Of a stretch of DNA of 64,000 nt, positions 37,461 to 46,612 are shown in pieces. This DNA comes from an uncultured Clostridia bacterium. GTDB taxonomy: Bacteria > Bacillota > Clostridia > TANB77 > CAG-508. The notes beneath the pieces were generated by a model. The model saw only the letters and a list, made by a program, of their open reading frames with translations. It searched no databases and was not told where the DNA came from. The translations under genes and the position numbers were made by a program. Numbering within the stretch: position 1 is the stretch's first letter; each line of letters opens with the position of its first letter. The stretch covers positions 35,221 to 99,220 of the forward strand of contig CALXWO010000005.1 in assembly GCA_944392485.1 (NCBI GenBank), in the 5' to 3' direction.

Positions 37461-38321
37461 CTAATTGTTGTGTTCTCTACCTTCTGGAAGTGCTGGAACA
37501 TCTAATACAACTCTAATCTTCATTATATATGATATTGTTCTTACTAATTTGCTATTTTTAATTCTTTCCCATAATGATGGTTTAACTTCAAATCTTGTTT
37601 GTTCTACATATTCGTCTACTTCTGCAGGTTCAACAGGTTTTTCTTCTATTTGTTTTACTGCTTTCTTTGCTTGTTTTTCTTCTGTTTGTATTGGAGTTGG
37701 TATTCCTTTTAATGCTTCTGCTATTTCTATTCCAATATAGCTTAATGCTTTTGACCTATCTTCTATTCTTTCCATGTCTATTTCTATATGTAGGTTCGTT
37801 TCAAGATTTGATATTCTTGCTTTTATTAATTTAACTGCATCTTCATAGTTTGCTGGTCTTTTTGTTTTACATTTTCCAACTATAGTTAAAGCTTCAACTA
37901 TGTCATCTGACATTACATTAGAGATTTGCTTAACTCTTGATTTCCACTCTTTATCTTTAGATTGAACTGCTTCAAAAACATCTTTCAATTCTGCAGCCCT
38001 TGATATATTTGTTTCTCTTTGTCTTATTAGTTTTTCTATTTGCTTTGTATTTTCTTCAAACTGATCTGTTGCAAATTCTACTAATCCATAAGATGCCTTA
38101 TATACACTTGCAGGAAAATTCTTTTTCTTTGGATATTCTATTAAATAAGTTTTTATAGAATCAATTAAATCTTTAAAATATGCATCTTCTTCTAATTGTA
38201 TAATTTGCTTTTTACTATTAGGATTAATCATTTTTTCTACTTTATCTATATTAGATAAAATTTTTTCTTCTGTAATTATCATTTTTACGTTTACAATGCC
38301 TGGTTTGTGGAAAAAAAACAT
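37461..38321 (-). CDS. Uncharacterised coiled-coil-like protein
   Basis: 286 residues, largely helical and charged, with no signal peptide or TM helix. Segments such as SLWERIKNSKLVRTISYIMKIRV close to the C-terminus and the Lys/Glu-rich stretch around residues 215-240 (IQTEEKQAKKAVKQIEEKPVE) stand out. The WERIK motif also occurs in the uncharacterised 266-residue protein at 62432, which hints at a small family in this genome. I do not recognise its function. The gene has its own terminator. Confidence 0.5.
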   Translation of the reverse strand: MFFFHKPGIVNVKMIITEEKILSNIDKVEKMINPNSKKQIIQLEEDAYFKDLIDSIKTYLIEYPKKKNFPASVYKASYGLVEFATDQFEENTKQIEKLIRQRETNISRAAELKDVFEAVQSKDKEWKSRVKQISNVMSDDIVEALTIVGKCKTKRPANYEDAVKLIKARISNLETNLHIEIDMERIEDRSKALSYIGIEIAEALKGIPTPIQTEEKQAKKAVKQIEEKPVEPAEVDEYVEQTRFEVKPSLWERIKNSKLVRTISYIMKIRVVLDVPALPEGREHNN

Positions 38322-38477
38322 CGTAAACTCCCCTCCTTTGTCCTGAGTATAATACTAAAATGTTAATAGGACTAAACATTTTCCAATATCTATTTTCAAG
38401 TCTTATTTTATTACAATTTAGATTATTCTGTCAATAGAGAAAACTGCTTTTTGCATAATTGTAATATAATTGTAATA

Positions 38478-40346
38478 TTATTTTTTATCCTTTTCTATTT
38501 CAGCATATCTTTTTATTTTCATTGTTGTAGTTTTTACAAATTCATCTTTTTTAATTTCTAAATTTTTTATTGCCTTATATGAAGTTAATTTATGGTTTAC
38601 TTCCTTTATTTCATTCCAAATAATATCATAAATTTGTTTGTCAGTTAAATTTTTACCGTGTTTTTCTTCTATTTCTTCATAATTTGGAATAACCTTAGCT
38701 GAAATTACAAGTTCTTTTTCTCCTTCTACTTCTTTTCCATATACCATACATTCTTTTATTTCTGATATATTTCCAAGCATTAATTCAATTTCTTCTGGAT
38801 ATATATTTTTACCGTTTTGTGTTACTATAACGTTTTTACTTCTTCCTGTTATAAATAAAAATCCATCTTCATCTAAATATCCAACATCACCTGAGTGAAA
38901 CCATCTGTTTCCATTTTCGTCTATTTTTATAACTTCATCAGTTGCTTCTTTATCTTCATAATATCCAAGCATTAATGTTTCACTTTTTATTAATACTTCT
39001 CCTTCTCCATTTTCATTTGGATTATCTATTTTTAATTCTGCACAAACTACGGCTTTGCCTGCTGACCCAACTTTAGGTTCAAATTCTGGTGTTAATGCAG
39101 CAATTGGAGCTGTTTCTGTTAATCCATATCCTTGCAAAAAGTTTATTCCAATATCTTGTACCCATTTTCCTATTTTAGGATCAATTGGTGCTGCTGCAGA
39201 AACAATTATTCTTAAATTTCCACCTAAATTATCGTAAATTTCGGCAAACACTTTTTTCTTTATGTCTACTCCAACACTTTTTAAGGCATTTGTTACATGT
39301 ATCATTGAGTTTACAAGTCCTGCTTTACCACTTTTTTGTATTGTTGCATTTATTTTTTTGTATAAGCTTTCTATTAATAGTGGCACTGCAAGTAATGCTG
39401 TTGGTTTTGTTTCTTTTAAATTTGGTACAATATATTTAAGCCCTTGGCAAACTGCAACAGAGCATCCATTTGCAAAAGGTAATAAAAATCCTATTGATGA
39501 TTCATATGTATGGTGTAATGGTAAAACTGAAAATAATCTATCGTTTTCGTCTAATTTTACATATGGGCTTACTGCATTTACATTTTCTGCAAGGTTTCTA
39601 TTACATAGCATAACTCCTTTTGCATTAGAAGTTGTACCAGATGTAAAAATTAAAACTTTAAATTCTTCTGGATCAATTTCTATTTTCATAAAAGAATCAT
39701 CACCAGCATTAACCATTTCTTTACCTTCATTTAAAACTGTATTAAATCCTACTGTTCTTCCTGATAATTTGTCATCAGAATTCATTTGAATAAAGTATTT
39801 AACCATTGGTAAATTGTCTTCTACTTTTTTTATAACTTCTTTTTTCTTTGCAGAATATATAACAGCTGTTGCTTTTGCACGTTCTATAACATTTTGAATT
39901 TCATTTGGTGGTAATTCTTTATCTACTGGAACTGCAATTCCAACTCCGCAAAGCATTGCCATATAAGATACATACCAATTGTATGTATTTTCTCCTATTA
40001 TAATTATTCTTTCATCTTTTAAATTATATTTTTTTGTTAAGGCTGTTCCAAGTGCAATAACATCATCTGTAAATTCTTTGTATGTAATTTCTGTAAATGG
40101 ATCTTTTGGATTGAATTTTTCTAAAATACATACATCATTTGAATATTTTTCTCTTGATCTTACAAATATTTCTTTAATTGTTTTATATTGTGTTTGTTCA
40201 TGATATTTTTGTTTTGTTTTTCTTTCATTTTTTTCTTTTTCTAGTTTTTCATAATCTACTTTTACTTCGTCAATATTTTCTACATCTTTCATTTTTAATT
40301 TTGGAAATTTAAAATCTGGTATTTTAAAGTCTCTTAATATTCTCAT
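38478..40346 (-). CDS. AMP-binding long-chain acyl-CoA synthetase
   Basis: 622 residues. The AMP-binding signature LIFTSGTTSNAKGVML and the SAAAPIDPKIGKWV, GYGLTETAPIAAL and WFHSGDVGYLDEDGFLFITGRSKNVI motifs are intact, as is the C-terminal KIKRYAEI Lys region. It activates fatty acids as acyl-AMP for CoA transfer, feeding lipid synthesis or degradation. It is not clustered with other lipid genes. Confidence 0.93.
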   Translation of the reverse strand: MRILRDFKIPDFKFPKLKMKDVENIDEVKVDYEKLEKEKNERKTKQKYHEQTQYKTIKEIFVRSREKYSNDVCILEKFNPKDPFTEITYKEFTDDVIALGTALTKKYNLKDERIIIIGENTYNWYVSYMAMLCGVGIAVPVDKELPPNEIQNVIERAKATAVIYSAKKKEVIKKVEDNLPMVKYFIQMNSDDKLSGRTVGFNTVLNEGKEMVNAGDDSFMKIEIDPEEFKVLIFTSGTTSNAKGVMLCNRNLAENVNAVSPYVKLDENDRLFSVLPLHHTYESSIGFLLPFANGCSVAVCQGLKYIVPNLKETKPTALLAVPLLIESLYKKINATIQKSGKAGLVNSMIHVTNALKSVGVDIKKKVFAEIYDNLGGNLRIIVSAAAPIDPKIGKWVQDIGINFLQGYGLTETAPIAALTPEFEPKVGSAGKAVVCAELKIDNPNENGEGEVLIKSETLMLGYYEDKEATDEVIKIDENGNRWFHSGDVGYLDEDGFLFITGRSKNVIVTQNGKNIYPEEIELMLGNISEIKECMVYGKEVEGEKELVISAKVIPNYEEIEEKHGKNLTDKQIYDIIWNEIKEVNHKLTSYKAIKNLEIKKDEFVKTTTMKIKRYAEIEKDKK

Positions 40347-40427
40347 AAATAATTCTCCTTTTTGTACATTTTTAACAACGAGAAATATTATATAATATTT
40401 TTAATTTTTTAGCAAGAGCTTAAAAAA

Positions 40428-40462
40428 ATAAGATTTTTGCTTTATACATAGCAAAAATCTTT
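40428..40462 (-). terminator. Terminator after pepP
   Basis: AAGATTTTTGCTATGTATAAAGCAAAAATCTT followed by ATTTTTTT on the minus strand; symmetrical, could act for both directions. Confidence 0.75.
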
Positions 40463-40489
40463 AAAATCTTTTAATTATTTACTCTTAAT

Positions 40490-41551
40490 TTAAATTACCA
40501 CATATCCTTTTTCAGATTTTGTAAGTGGGGTACAATCTGTTTTATTTACTAAAACCGTATCCTCTATTCTTATTCCATATTTTCCAGGTAAATATATTCC
40601 TGGTTCATTTGTTACAATCATATTTTCTTTTAAAAATCTTTCATTTCTCTGGTTTATAAATGGCATTTCATGTATATCCAAACCAACGCCATGTCCTAAA
40701 CTATGTATTAAAAAATAGTTGCTTAATTTAAATGTATCATCAACAATCCTTGATATTGTTTTTATGTTATAATTACTTCTCATTTCTTCTAAAACTCTTT
40801 TTTGAGTTTTTAAAACCAAGTCGTATACGGGCTTTATTTCTTCTAATATGCATCCCATAAATATAGTTCGTGTCATATCTGAGCAATATCCTTTATATTT
40901 GCATCCCATATCTATTAAAATAGGATCTGCATTTTTTATTTTTCTATCTGAAGGTTTCCAATGGGGTATTGAAGAATTTTCTCCAGATGCAACTATTGTC
41001 TCAAATGCAACATCATCTGCTCCATTTCTTTTAAAATATGTTTCTATTTCTAATGCAATTTCTTTTTCTGTCATTCCTTCTTTTATAAATTCTAATAAGT
41101 GTTTAAAACAATTATCTGTTATTTCACATGCTTTTTTTGTCTTTTCTATTTCATCTTCATCTTTAATCATTCTTTGTTTTTCTATTATTCCCTCTGTTTC
41201 TACCATATTGTTTATTCTATATTTTTGCTTTAACTTTTTATATTGTTCATATGTAACATAATTTTCTTCAAATCCAATATTTTCGCAAAACAAAAAGAAA
41301 TTTTGTGCTTCTTCTATAGACACATCTCTTGTATCTGCTACTATTATCTCATCATCTATTGTAAGAGTTCTATTTACATCTTCTAAATACATTGTATATG
41401 TTAGAAAAATATTTTCTTTCCTAGTTATAAGTAAAATGCCCTCTGATTGTATATTAGTTAAATATCTTATATTAACTGGGTTAGAAACAATCATTCCTTC
41501 TAAATTTAAGCTTTTTAATTTTTCTCTCAAGGCACGTATTTTATAATTCAT
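40490..41551 (-). CDS. pepP: M24-family Xaa-Pro aminopeptidase
   Basis: 353 residues with an N-terminal creatinase-like domain (about 1-120) and a C-terminal pita-bread domain. Metal ligands are visible: the two Asp of LIDMGCKYKGYCSDMTRT, His in LGHGVGLDIHE, and the Glu pair in TNEPGIYLPGKYGIRIEDTV. It removes N-terminal residues preceding proline. PepP versus PepQ specificity is assigned by length and domain only. Confidence 0.88.
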   Translation of the reverse strand: MNYKIRALREKLKSLNLEGMIVSNPVNIRYLTNIQSEGILLITRKENIFLTYTMYLEDVNRTLTIDDEIIVADTRDVSIEEAQNFFLFCENIGFEENYVTYEQYKKLKQKYRINNMVETEGIIEKQRMIKDEDEIEKTKKACEITDNCFKHLLEFIKEGMTEKEIALEIETYFKRNGADDVAFETIVASGENSSIPHWKPSDRKIKNADPILIDMGCKYKGYCSDMTRTIFMGCILEEIKPVYDLVLKTQKRVLEEMRSNYNIKTISRIVDDTFKLSNYFLIHSLGHGVGLDIHEMPFINQRNERFLKENMIVTNEPGIYLPGKYGIRIEDTVLVNKTDCTPLTKSEKGYVVI

Positions 41552-41633
41552 TTTTCTTCACCTTCTTTAGAATCTACATATTTACTTTATTTAAAATTCA
41601 TTCTTCATTATTCATTTTATTAATTTTTTAAAA

Positions 41634-42389
41634 TTAATGCACCTGGTACATTCCCAGTGTAAAAAACTCCATTAACATATTAAACAAAATACTAAATGGA
41701 ACAAATATTGTTATAAGTGATGAAATTACAATAAATGGGCCAAATGGTATATATGTATTTGCACTTTTTCTTTTTATTATCATATATATAATGCTAAAAA
41801 TTGCTCCTACTAAAAATGAAAGAACTGATATTAAAATTATATTTTGAAAGCCAAAATATAATCCTAATGCACCCATAAGTTTTACATCACCCATACCCAT
41901 TGCTTCTTTTCCTGCAATTAATCCACCTAGTAATGTTATTATTATAAAAATACCTGCTCCTGCTATCGATCCAAGAAGCATATTTGTTGATATATTAATG
42001 TTACTAAATCCTTGTAAAAATACAAAAATTAATCCTATCTCAAACATTAATAAATTTAATCTGTTAGGTATTATTTGTTCTTTAAAATCTACTACAAATG
42101 CACATTCTAACATTGGTAATAACATAATATATTTTATTAGTTCTAAATTTTCATTAAAATTTTCTTTGAGCCCAAATTTATAAAGCAACAATATGTAACC
42201 TATAGCAGTTATTAGAATTAGTGCATAATTAGGTAGCATTATTCTTTTATACTTTTTAAAAGTTTCTTTTGAAAATATTTTTTCTTCTTTTATAAAGCAC
42301 CTATTACAATAGTCTATAAATTGTCCTATAAATCCTCCTAATATTATAAGTAAAACATAATAAATTATATGTACATCATTAAAATACAT
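41634..42389 (-). CDS. Prepilin peptidase (A24 family)
   Basis: 251 residues with about seven TM helices. The two catalytic aspartates of the A24 family sit in VVDFKEQIIPN and MGMGDVKLMGALG. It cleaves and N-methylates prepilin-like proteins. The substrates in this window are the prepilin-like proteins at 7955, 19873 and 57121. The gene starts 3 nt after the shifted end of yqeG. No other type IV pilus gene is present here. Confidence 0.88.
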   Translation of the reverse strand: MYFNDVHIIYYVLLIILGGFIGQFIDYCNRCFIKEEKIFSKETFKKYKRIMLPNYALILITAIGYILLLYKFGLKENFNENLELIKYIMLLPMLECAFVVDFKEQIIPNRLNLLMFEIGLIFVFLQGFSNINISTNMLLGSIAGAGIFIIITLLGGLIAGKEAMGMGDVKLMGALGLYFGFQNIILISVLSFLVGAIFSIIYMIIKRKSANTYIPFGPFIVISSLITIFVPFSILFNMLMEFFTLGMYQVH

Positions 42390-42391
42390 TT

Positions 42392-42902
42392 TTATCTCCC
42401 GTTCTTTTTAATATATCTTTTTATAATAATATTTTCTAAAGGCCTTTTTACTCTTGTTATAAATATATCTTTTTCTCCTAGTGGCTTTGTTAAAATTGTA
42501 AACATTTGCATTCTGTTTCCTCCGAAGCACATCTGTCATTATTTGATCTCCAACTACTGCAATATTTTTAGGTTTCAATTTTAATAATTTTATTGCTTTT
42601 TTAAATCCATTTTTAAAGGGTTTTTTTGCAAAATTTATATATGGTATATCTAATTCTTTTGCTACTTTTTTTACCTTTTCTATTTTATTAGTGTTAGACA
42701 ATATACACAGTTTTATATCTTGATTTTTTAAATTCTCACACCATGTTTTTGCTCCTTCTAGCATTTTTAAGTCAAAATCTATAAGTGTGTTATCTACATC
42801 TAATAAAAGCCCTTTAATGTTATTTTTATTTAAAAACTCAATTGTTATTTCTTTTACATTATTTATATATGCATTAGGATAAAAAATCATATTTTCCTCC
42901 AT
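42392..42902 (-). CDS. yqeG: YqeG-family HAD phosphatase (needs +1 shift)
   Basis: The HAD motif DVDNTLIDFD, ILSNTNKIEKV and VVGDQIMTDVL define the YqeG family. The original frame stays open to 42408 by chance but reads RRKQNANVYN at a place where YqeG has GGNR. A +1 shift at CGG 42524 gives GGNRMQMFTILTKPLGEKD, the conserved YqeG end, and a stop at 42392, making 169 residues and joining the next gene tightly. It is likely a phosphoglycolate-phosphatase relative of unknown substrate. Confidence 0.82.
42522..42524 (-). other. In-frame CGG, +1 frameshift site in yqeG
   Basis: Codons read CTT CGG AGG AAA. Skipping the C gives CTT GGA GGA AAC, i.e. L-G-G-N of YqeG. Confidence 0.85.
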
Positions 42903-42946
42903 TTATTTACGCATATATATTATCAATATCTTCAATTAATGTCAAG

Positions 42947-43267
42947 TTCGCGGAAAAATTGCTCGGAGCAAAAAGTCTCAAATTCGCGGAAAATTTGCTC
43001 CGAGCGAAAAGTTTCAAGTTCGCGGAAAAATTGCTCGGAGCGAAAAGTTTCCAATTTCGCGGAAAATTTGCTCCGAGCGAAAAGTTTCCATTTCGCGGAA
43101 AATTTGCTCCGAGCGAAAAGTTTCAAGTTCGCGGAAAAATTGCTCCGAGCGAAAAGTTTCAAGTTCGCGGAAAAATTGCTCCGAGCAAAAAATCTCCATT
43201 TCGCGGAAAAATTGCTCCGAGCGAAAAGTTTCCATTTCGCGGAAAATTTGCTCCGAGCGAAAAGTCC
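42947..43267 (-). repeat. 36-bp tandem repeat, about nine units
   Basis: Units start at 42947, 42983, 43019, 43056, 43092, 43128, 43164, 43200 and 43236 with spacing 36 (one 37). Plus-strand unit: TTCGCGGAAAAATTGCTCC then GAGCGAAAAGTTTC plus a variable AAG or CAT. The TCGC...GCGA ends with GG...CC inside can fold as a bulged hairpin. The array starts right after the sleB stop and lies in the yqeG leader. Ordinary ORFs through it are artefacts. Confidence 0.9.
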
Positions 43268-43269
43268 TC

Positions 43270-43977
43270 TTATTTGCAGAATCTATGGTTTCCAATTACA
43301 ACTGTTACTGGTCTTGACCATATCCAACCATTTGTTGCTGTTCTTGGATTAAAATAATATATTGCTCCATATGTTGGGTCCCATCCATTTATTGCATCTT
43401 GTGCAGCCTTTTTTGCTGTTGCATTTGGGGTTAAGTTTATTTGTCCATCATTAACTACAGAAAATGCACCTGATTGGTATATTACACCTGCTATAGTATT
43501 TGGAAATGATGAACTTTTTACTCTGTTTAATACAACTGCAGCGACTGCTACTTGTCCTGTATAGGGTTCTCCTCTTGCTTCTGCATATACAAGTCTTGCA
43601 AGTAAATTTAAGTCTGAGTTTGAAGTGGATGTTCCCCCTCCATTTGTCGAAGAATATATTCCCATTGCAGCAAGCGTTTTAGGACCTGCAATTCCATCTA
43701 CTGCCAGTCCATTTTTAGATTGAAACCATCTTACTGCCGATTGAGTTTGTGATCCATAAATTCCATCTACGTTTCCGCTGTAATATCCCCATCTTTTTAA
43801 TTTTGTTTGTATTTGTCTTACTTCTTCTCCTCTAGATCCATACTTTGATAGTGCGTAACTAGAGTTAACATCTTCTCTAAAGAAAATATTATATGATAAG
43901 TATGAAATTATAGATATTATTAATAATATAATTATCAATATGTTTTTTGTTTTTTTATTTTTTAATTTTTCTCTCAT
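43270..43977 (-). CDS. sleB: SleB-type spore cortex hydrolase with PG-binding domain
   Basis: 235 residues. A TM or signal segment (about 12-30) is followed by a PG_binding_1 domain (about 38-105, SRGEEVRQIQTKLKRWGYY, SAVRWFQSKNGLAVDGIAG) and a Hydrolase_2 domain (about 125-235, LLARLVYAEARGEPYTGQVAVAAVVLNRV). These are the cortex-lytic enzymes of germinating spores. The domain order is standard. Its ribosome-binding site lies in the arm of a terminator hairpin, and its stop abuts the tandem repeat. Confidence 0.88.
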   Translation of the reverse strand: MREKLKNKKTKNILIIILLIISIISYLSYNIFFREDVNSSYALSKYGSRGEEVRQIQTKLKRWGYYSGNVDGIYGSQTQSAVRWFQSKNGLAVDGIAGPKTLAAMGIYSSTNGGGTSTSNSDLNLLARLVYAEARGEPYTGQVAVAAVVLNRVKSSSFPNTIAGVIYQSGAFSVVNDGQINLTPNATAKKAAQDAINGWDPTYGAIYYFNPRTATNGWIWSRPVTVVIGNHRFCK

Positions 43978-43983
43978 AAAAAA

Positions 43984-44016
43984 ACCACCTTTGAAACTAT
44001 TTTCTCCAAAAGTGGC
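43984..44016 (-). terminator. fhs terminator overlapping the sleB Shine-Dalgarno
   Basis: CCACTTTTGGAG...TTTCAAAGGTGG TTTTTTT ATG on the minus strand. The AGGTGG arm is also the sleB ribosome-binding site. Confidence 0.65.
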
Positions 44017-44032
44017 TAATTTATACTAAATA

Positions 44033-45695
44033 TTAAAATATTCCTACTATTTCACCTTTTGCATTTAAATCAATTTTTTCTGCTGCAGGAACTTTTGGAA
44101 GTCCTGGCATTGTAAATATGTTTCCTGTAAGTATAACTATAAATTCTGCGCCGTTTTTTAAAATTACATCTTTTACATGTATTTTAAAAGGATCATTGCA
44201 TAATAAATTTTTTGCATCATCTGATAATGAGTATTGAGTTTTAGCAATACATACTGGATAATTAGCATATCCGTCTTTTTCTAATTTTTTAATTGTTTCT
44301 TCTGCTTGTTTTGAATATTCTACTCCTGTTGCTCCATAAACTTTAGTTGCTACTTTTTCTATTTTTTCTTTTATTCCATCTTTTAAATCATAACAATAAT
44401 TATATTCTGAAGGTTGTTTGCAAAGTTTTACTATTTTATTAGCTAAATCTATTGCACCTTTTCCACCTTTTCCCCAAGCTTCTACTAAACTTATTTCAAC
44501 TCCTTGTTCTTCTAGTTTTTTTCTTAAATATTCAATTTCTTTATCTGTGTCTGTAATATATTTATTAATCCCAACAATTACATTTAATCCATATATATTT
44601 TTTAAATTGTCTATATGCTTTAATAAGTTGTGTATTCCCTTTTCTAAATATTCAATATTCTCTTCTTTTATGTTTTCTATTGGCATTCCTCCATGATATT
44701 TTAATGCTTTTATAGTTGCAACACATACTACTGCATCAGGAGTTTTTGGTAAATGTCTACATTTTATATCTAAAAATTTTTCTGCCCCTAAATCTGCTCC
44801 AAATCCCGCTTCTGTTATGCAATAATCTGCAAGTTTCATTCCCATTTTTGTTGCAATAACACTATTGCATCCATGTGCAATGTTTGCAAATGGTCCTCCG
44901 TGTATTAATGCAGGTGTGTTTTCTAAGGTTTGCACTAAATTTGGTTTTATTGCGTCTTTTAAAAGAACTGTCATAGCACCTTCTGCTTTTAAATCTCTTG
45001 CCCTTATTTCTTTTCCTTTTTTGTTATATCCAATAACTATATTTCCAATTCTTTTTCTTAAATCTTCTAGGTCTTCTGCTAAACAGAAAATTGCCATAAT
45101 TTCTGAAGCAACTGTTATATCAAAACCATCTTCTCTTGGAACTGCATTTTTTTCTCCTGATAAGCATATTTCTACTTTTCTTAATGCTCTATCATTTAAG
45201 TCTACACATCTTTTCCAAATTACCTTATCAATTTCTAATTCATTTCCTTGAAAAATATGATTATCTATCATGGCAGAAAGAAGGTTGTTTGCTGATGTTA
45301 TTGCATGTATATCTCCTGTAAAATGAAGATTAATATCTTCCATAGGTGCAACTTGCACATATCCTCCTCCTGTTGCTCCACCTTTTATTCCAAAAACTGG
45401 TCCGAAGGGATGGTTCTCTTAATGCTAATATAGATTTTTTTCCAATGCAAGATAATCCGTCTGCAAGTCCTATAGATATTGTAGTTTTACCCTCTCCTAA
45501 AGGTGTTGGATTAATAGAAGTAACTAGTATCAGTTTTCCGTCTTTTTTGTTTTTTCTTTCTTCATATAATTTGTTTGAAATTTTAGCCTTGTATTTTCCA
45601 TACTGTTCAATATATTCTTCTTCTATTCCCAATTCTTTTGCTACTTCGTTAATATTCTTTAGTTTTGCTTTCCTTGCAATTTCAATATCTTCCAT
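44033..45695 (-). CDS. fhs: Formate-tetrahydrofolate ligase (needs +1 shift)
   Basis: With a +1 shift at CGG 45414 the product has 553 residues, the family length. The start at 45695 (MEDIEIARKAKL) has an AGGAGGTAAAACA site; longer readings to 45839 run into a repeat. PTPLGEGKTTISIGLADG is the ATP-binding loop. The unshifted frame goes to RTSFWNKRWSNRRR and stops, while the shifted one gives [22 protein letters not shown], the conserved block. It charges formate onto THF in the one-carbon pathway. Confidence 0.93.
45412..45414 (-). other. In-frame CGG, +1 frameshift site in fhs
   Basis: Codons read TCC CTT CGG ACC. Skipping the C gives CTT GGA CCA GTT, i.e. LGPV of FTHFS. Confidence 0.88.
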
Positions 45696-45719
45696 TGTTT
45701 TACCTCCTATTATTTTTAT

Positions 45720-45855
45720 AAATTGTAATTTGTTGTTGTGATGTGAGAGGTGTGAAGTGTGAGGTGTGCTTTTTAGAGCTAGGCTACGTAAGGCTTGCCC
45801 TAATTTCACACTTCCCACATCCCACTTCTCACTTCTCATTCAAATTACAATTTAC
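45720..45855. repeat. MITE-like repeat, family A copy 2
   Basis: About 136 bp with the same ends AAATTGTAATTTG and CAAATTACAATTT as the copy at 6825, and the same internal GTGAGGTGTG...CACACTTCC structure with several substitutions. It separates xseB from fhs. Confidence 0.75.
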
Positions 45856-45864
45856 CTAATTTAT

Positions 45865-46089
45865 TTAAAATTCTTGTTCTTCTAATTCTCCGTCTTTACC
45901 TTTTACTAATATTGTAATCTTTTTTTCCGCTTCTTCTAAATAATTGCTAATTTTTTTTGACAAATCCATTCCTTTTTCAAATTTTTTTATTGAATCATCT
46001 AAATTTAAATTGCCTTTTTCTAACTCTTGAACTATATTTTCTAGTTCTTGCATTGTTTCTTCAAAATTTAAATCTTTTTTATCTTCCAT
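45865..46089 (-). CDS. xseB: Exodeoxyribonuclease VII small subunit
   Basis: 74 residues with the XseB pattern NFEETMQELENIVQELEKGNLNLDDSIKKFEKGM. It partners XseA encoded 524 nt upstream. A coiled-coil hairpin is expected. The site AAAGAGGAAAATAG precedes its ATG. Confidence 0.92.
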   Translation of the reverse strand: MEDKKDLNFEETMQELENIVQELEKGNLNLDDSIKKFEKGMDLSKKISNYLEEAEKKITILVKGKDGELEEQEF

Positions 46090-46111
46090 TCTATTTTCCT
46101 CTTTCTTTTTA

Positions 46112-46600
46112 TTATTCTTTTACAAATTTTTCTGTATTAATATCTATTAGATATGTAGTTATAAGATATGTTGTCTCTTCTTCTCTTACTTCCACTAGAT
46201 ATTTACCGTCTTCGTTTTTTCTGGCAAATCTAAAATATACTGTACTATCGTTTCCCCAATCTTTTTTAGCAATATTTATAGCCTTTTCTTCGTTATTTTC
46301 TTCACTTTCTAGTTCTTCTTTTGAAATTTCTTCTGTTTCTTCTTTTTGATTATTATTTTGAGTTTGATTATTTTCTTCTTGCACAGTATTTACTATTGTA
46401 TTTTCTTCTACATTATTTTCTAATTCATTTTCAATTATATTGTTTTGAATTTGATTTTCTACAATGTTGTTTTTTTCTGTGTTAGCTACCTGTGTTGTTT
46501 CATTTTTAATTCTTATCAATTGCCATACTAATAGGGCAATTATAATTATTAGTATTACTGCAATTACTATTGCAATTATAAGTTTTCTTTTTTTATCCAT
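46112..46600 (-). CDS. Uncharacterised membrane-anchored protein
   Basis: 162 residues. A single N-terminal TM helix (about 8-28) is followed by an Asn/Glu/Gln-rich linker (about 35-95), then a compact C-terminal domain (AINIAKKDWGNDSTVYFRFARKNEDGKYLVEVREE...) that resembles a PepSY- or NTF2-like fold in its beta pattern. It lies inside the xseA-xseB operon with 12 nt to xseA. I do not recognise the family. Confidence 0.55.
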   Translation of the reverse strand: MDKKRKLIIAIVIAVILIIIIALLVWQLIRIKNETTQVANTEKNNIVENQIQNNIIENELENNVEENTIVNTVQEENNQTQNNNQKEETEEISKEELESEENNEEKAINIAKKDWGNDSTVYFRFARKNEDGKYLVEVREEETTYLITTYLIDINTEKFVKE

Positions 46601-46612
46601 ATCGCACCTCTT

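Noticed and set aside
42947..43267. CRISPR array
   Set aside because: Units are contiguous with no unique spacers and no cas genes nearby.
42939..43352. Overlapping ORFs on both strands through 42932-43357
   Set aside because: They are translations of the 36-bp tandem repeat, whose unit is a multiple of three and therefore stays open.
45696..45839. N-terminal extension of the fhs ORF
   Set aside because: It is the translation of the MITE-like repeat; the ATG at 45695 has the ribosome-binding site and the family start.
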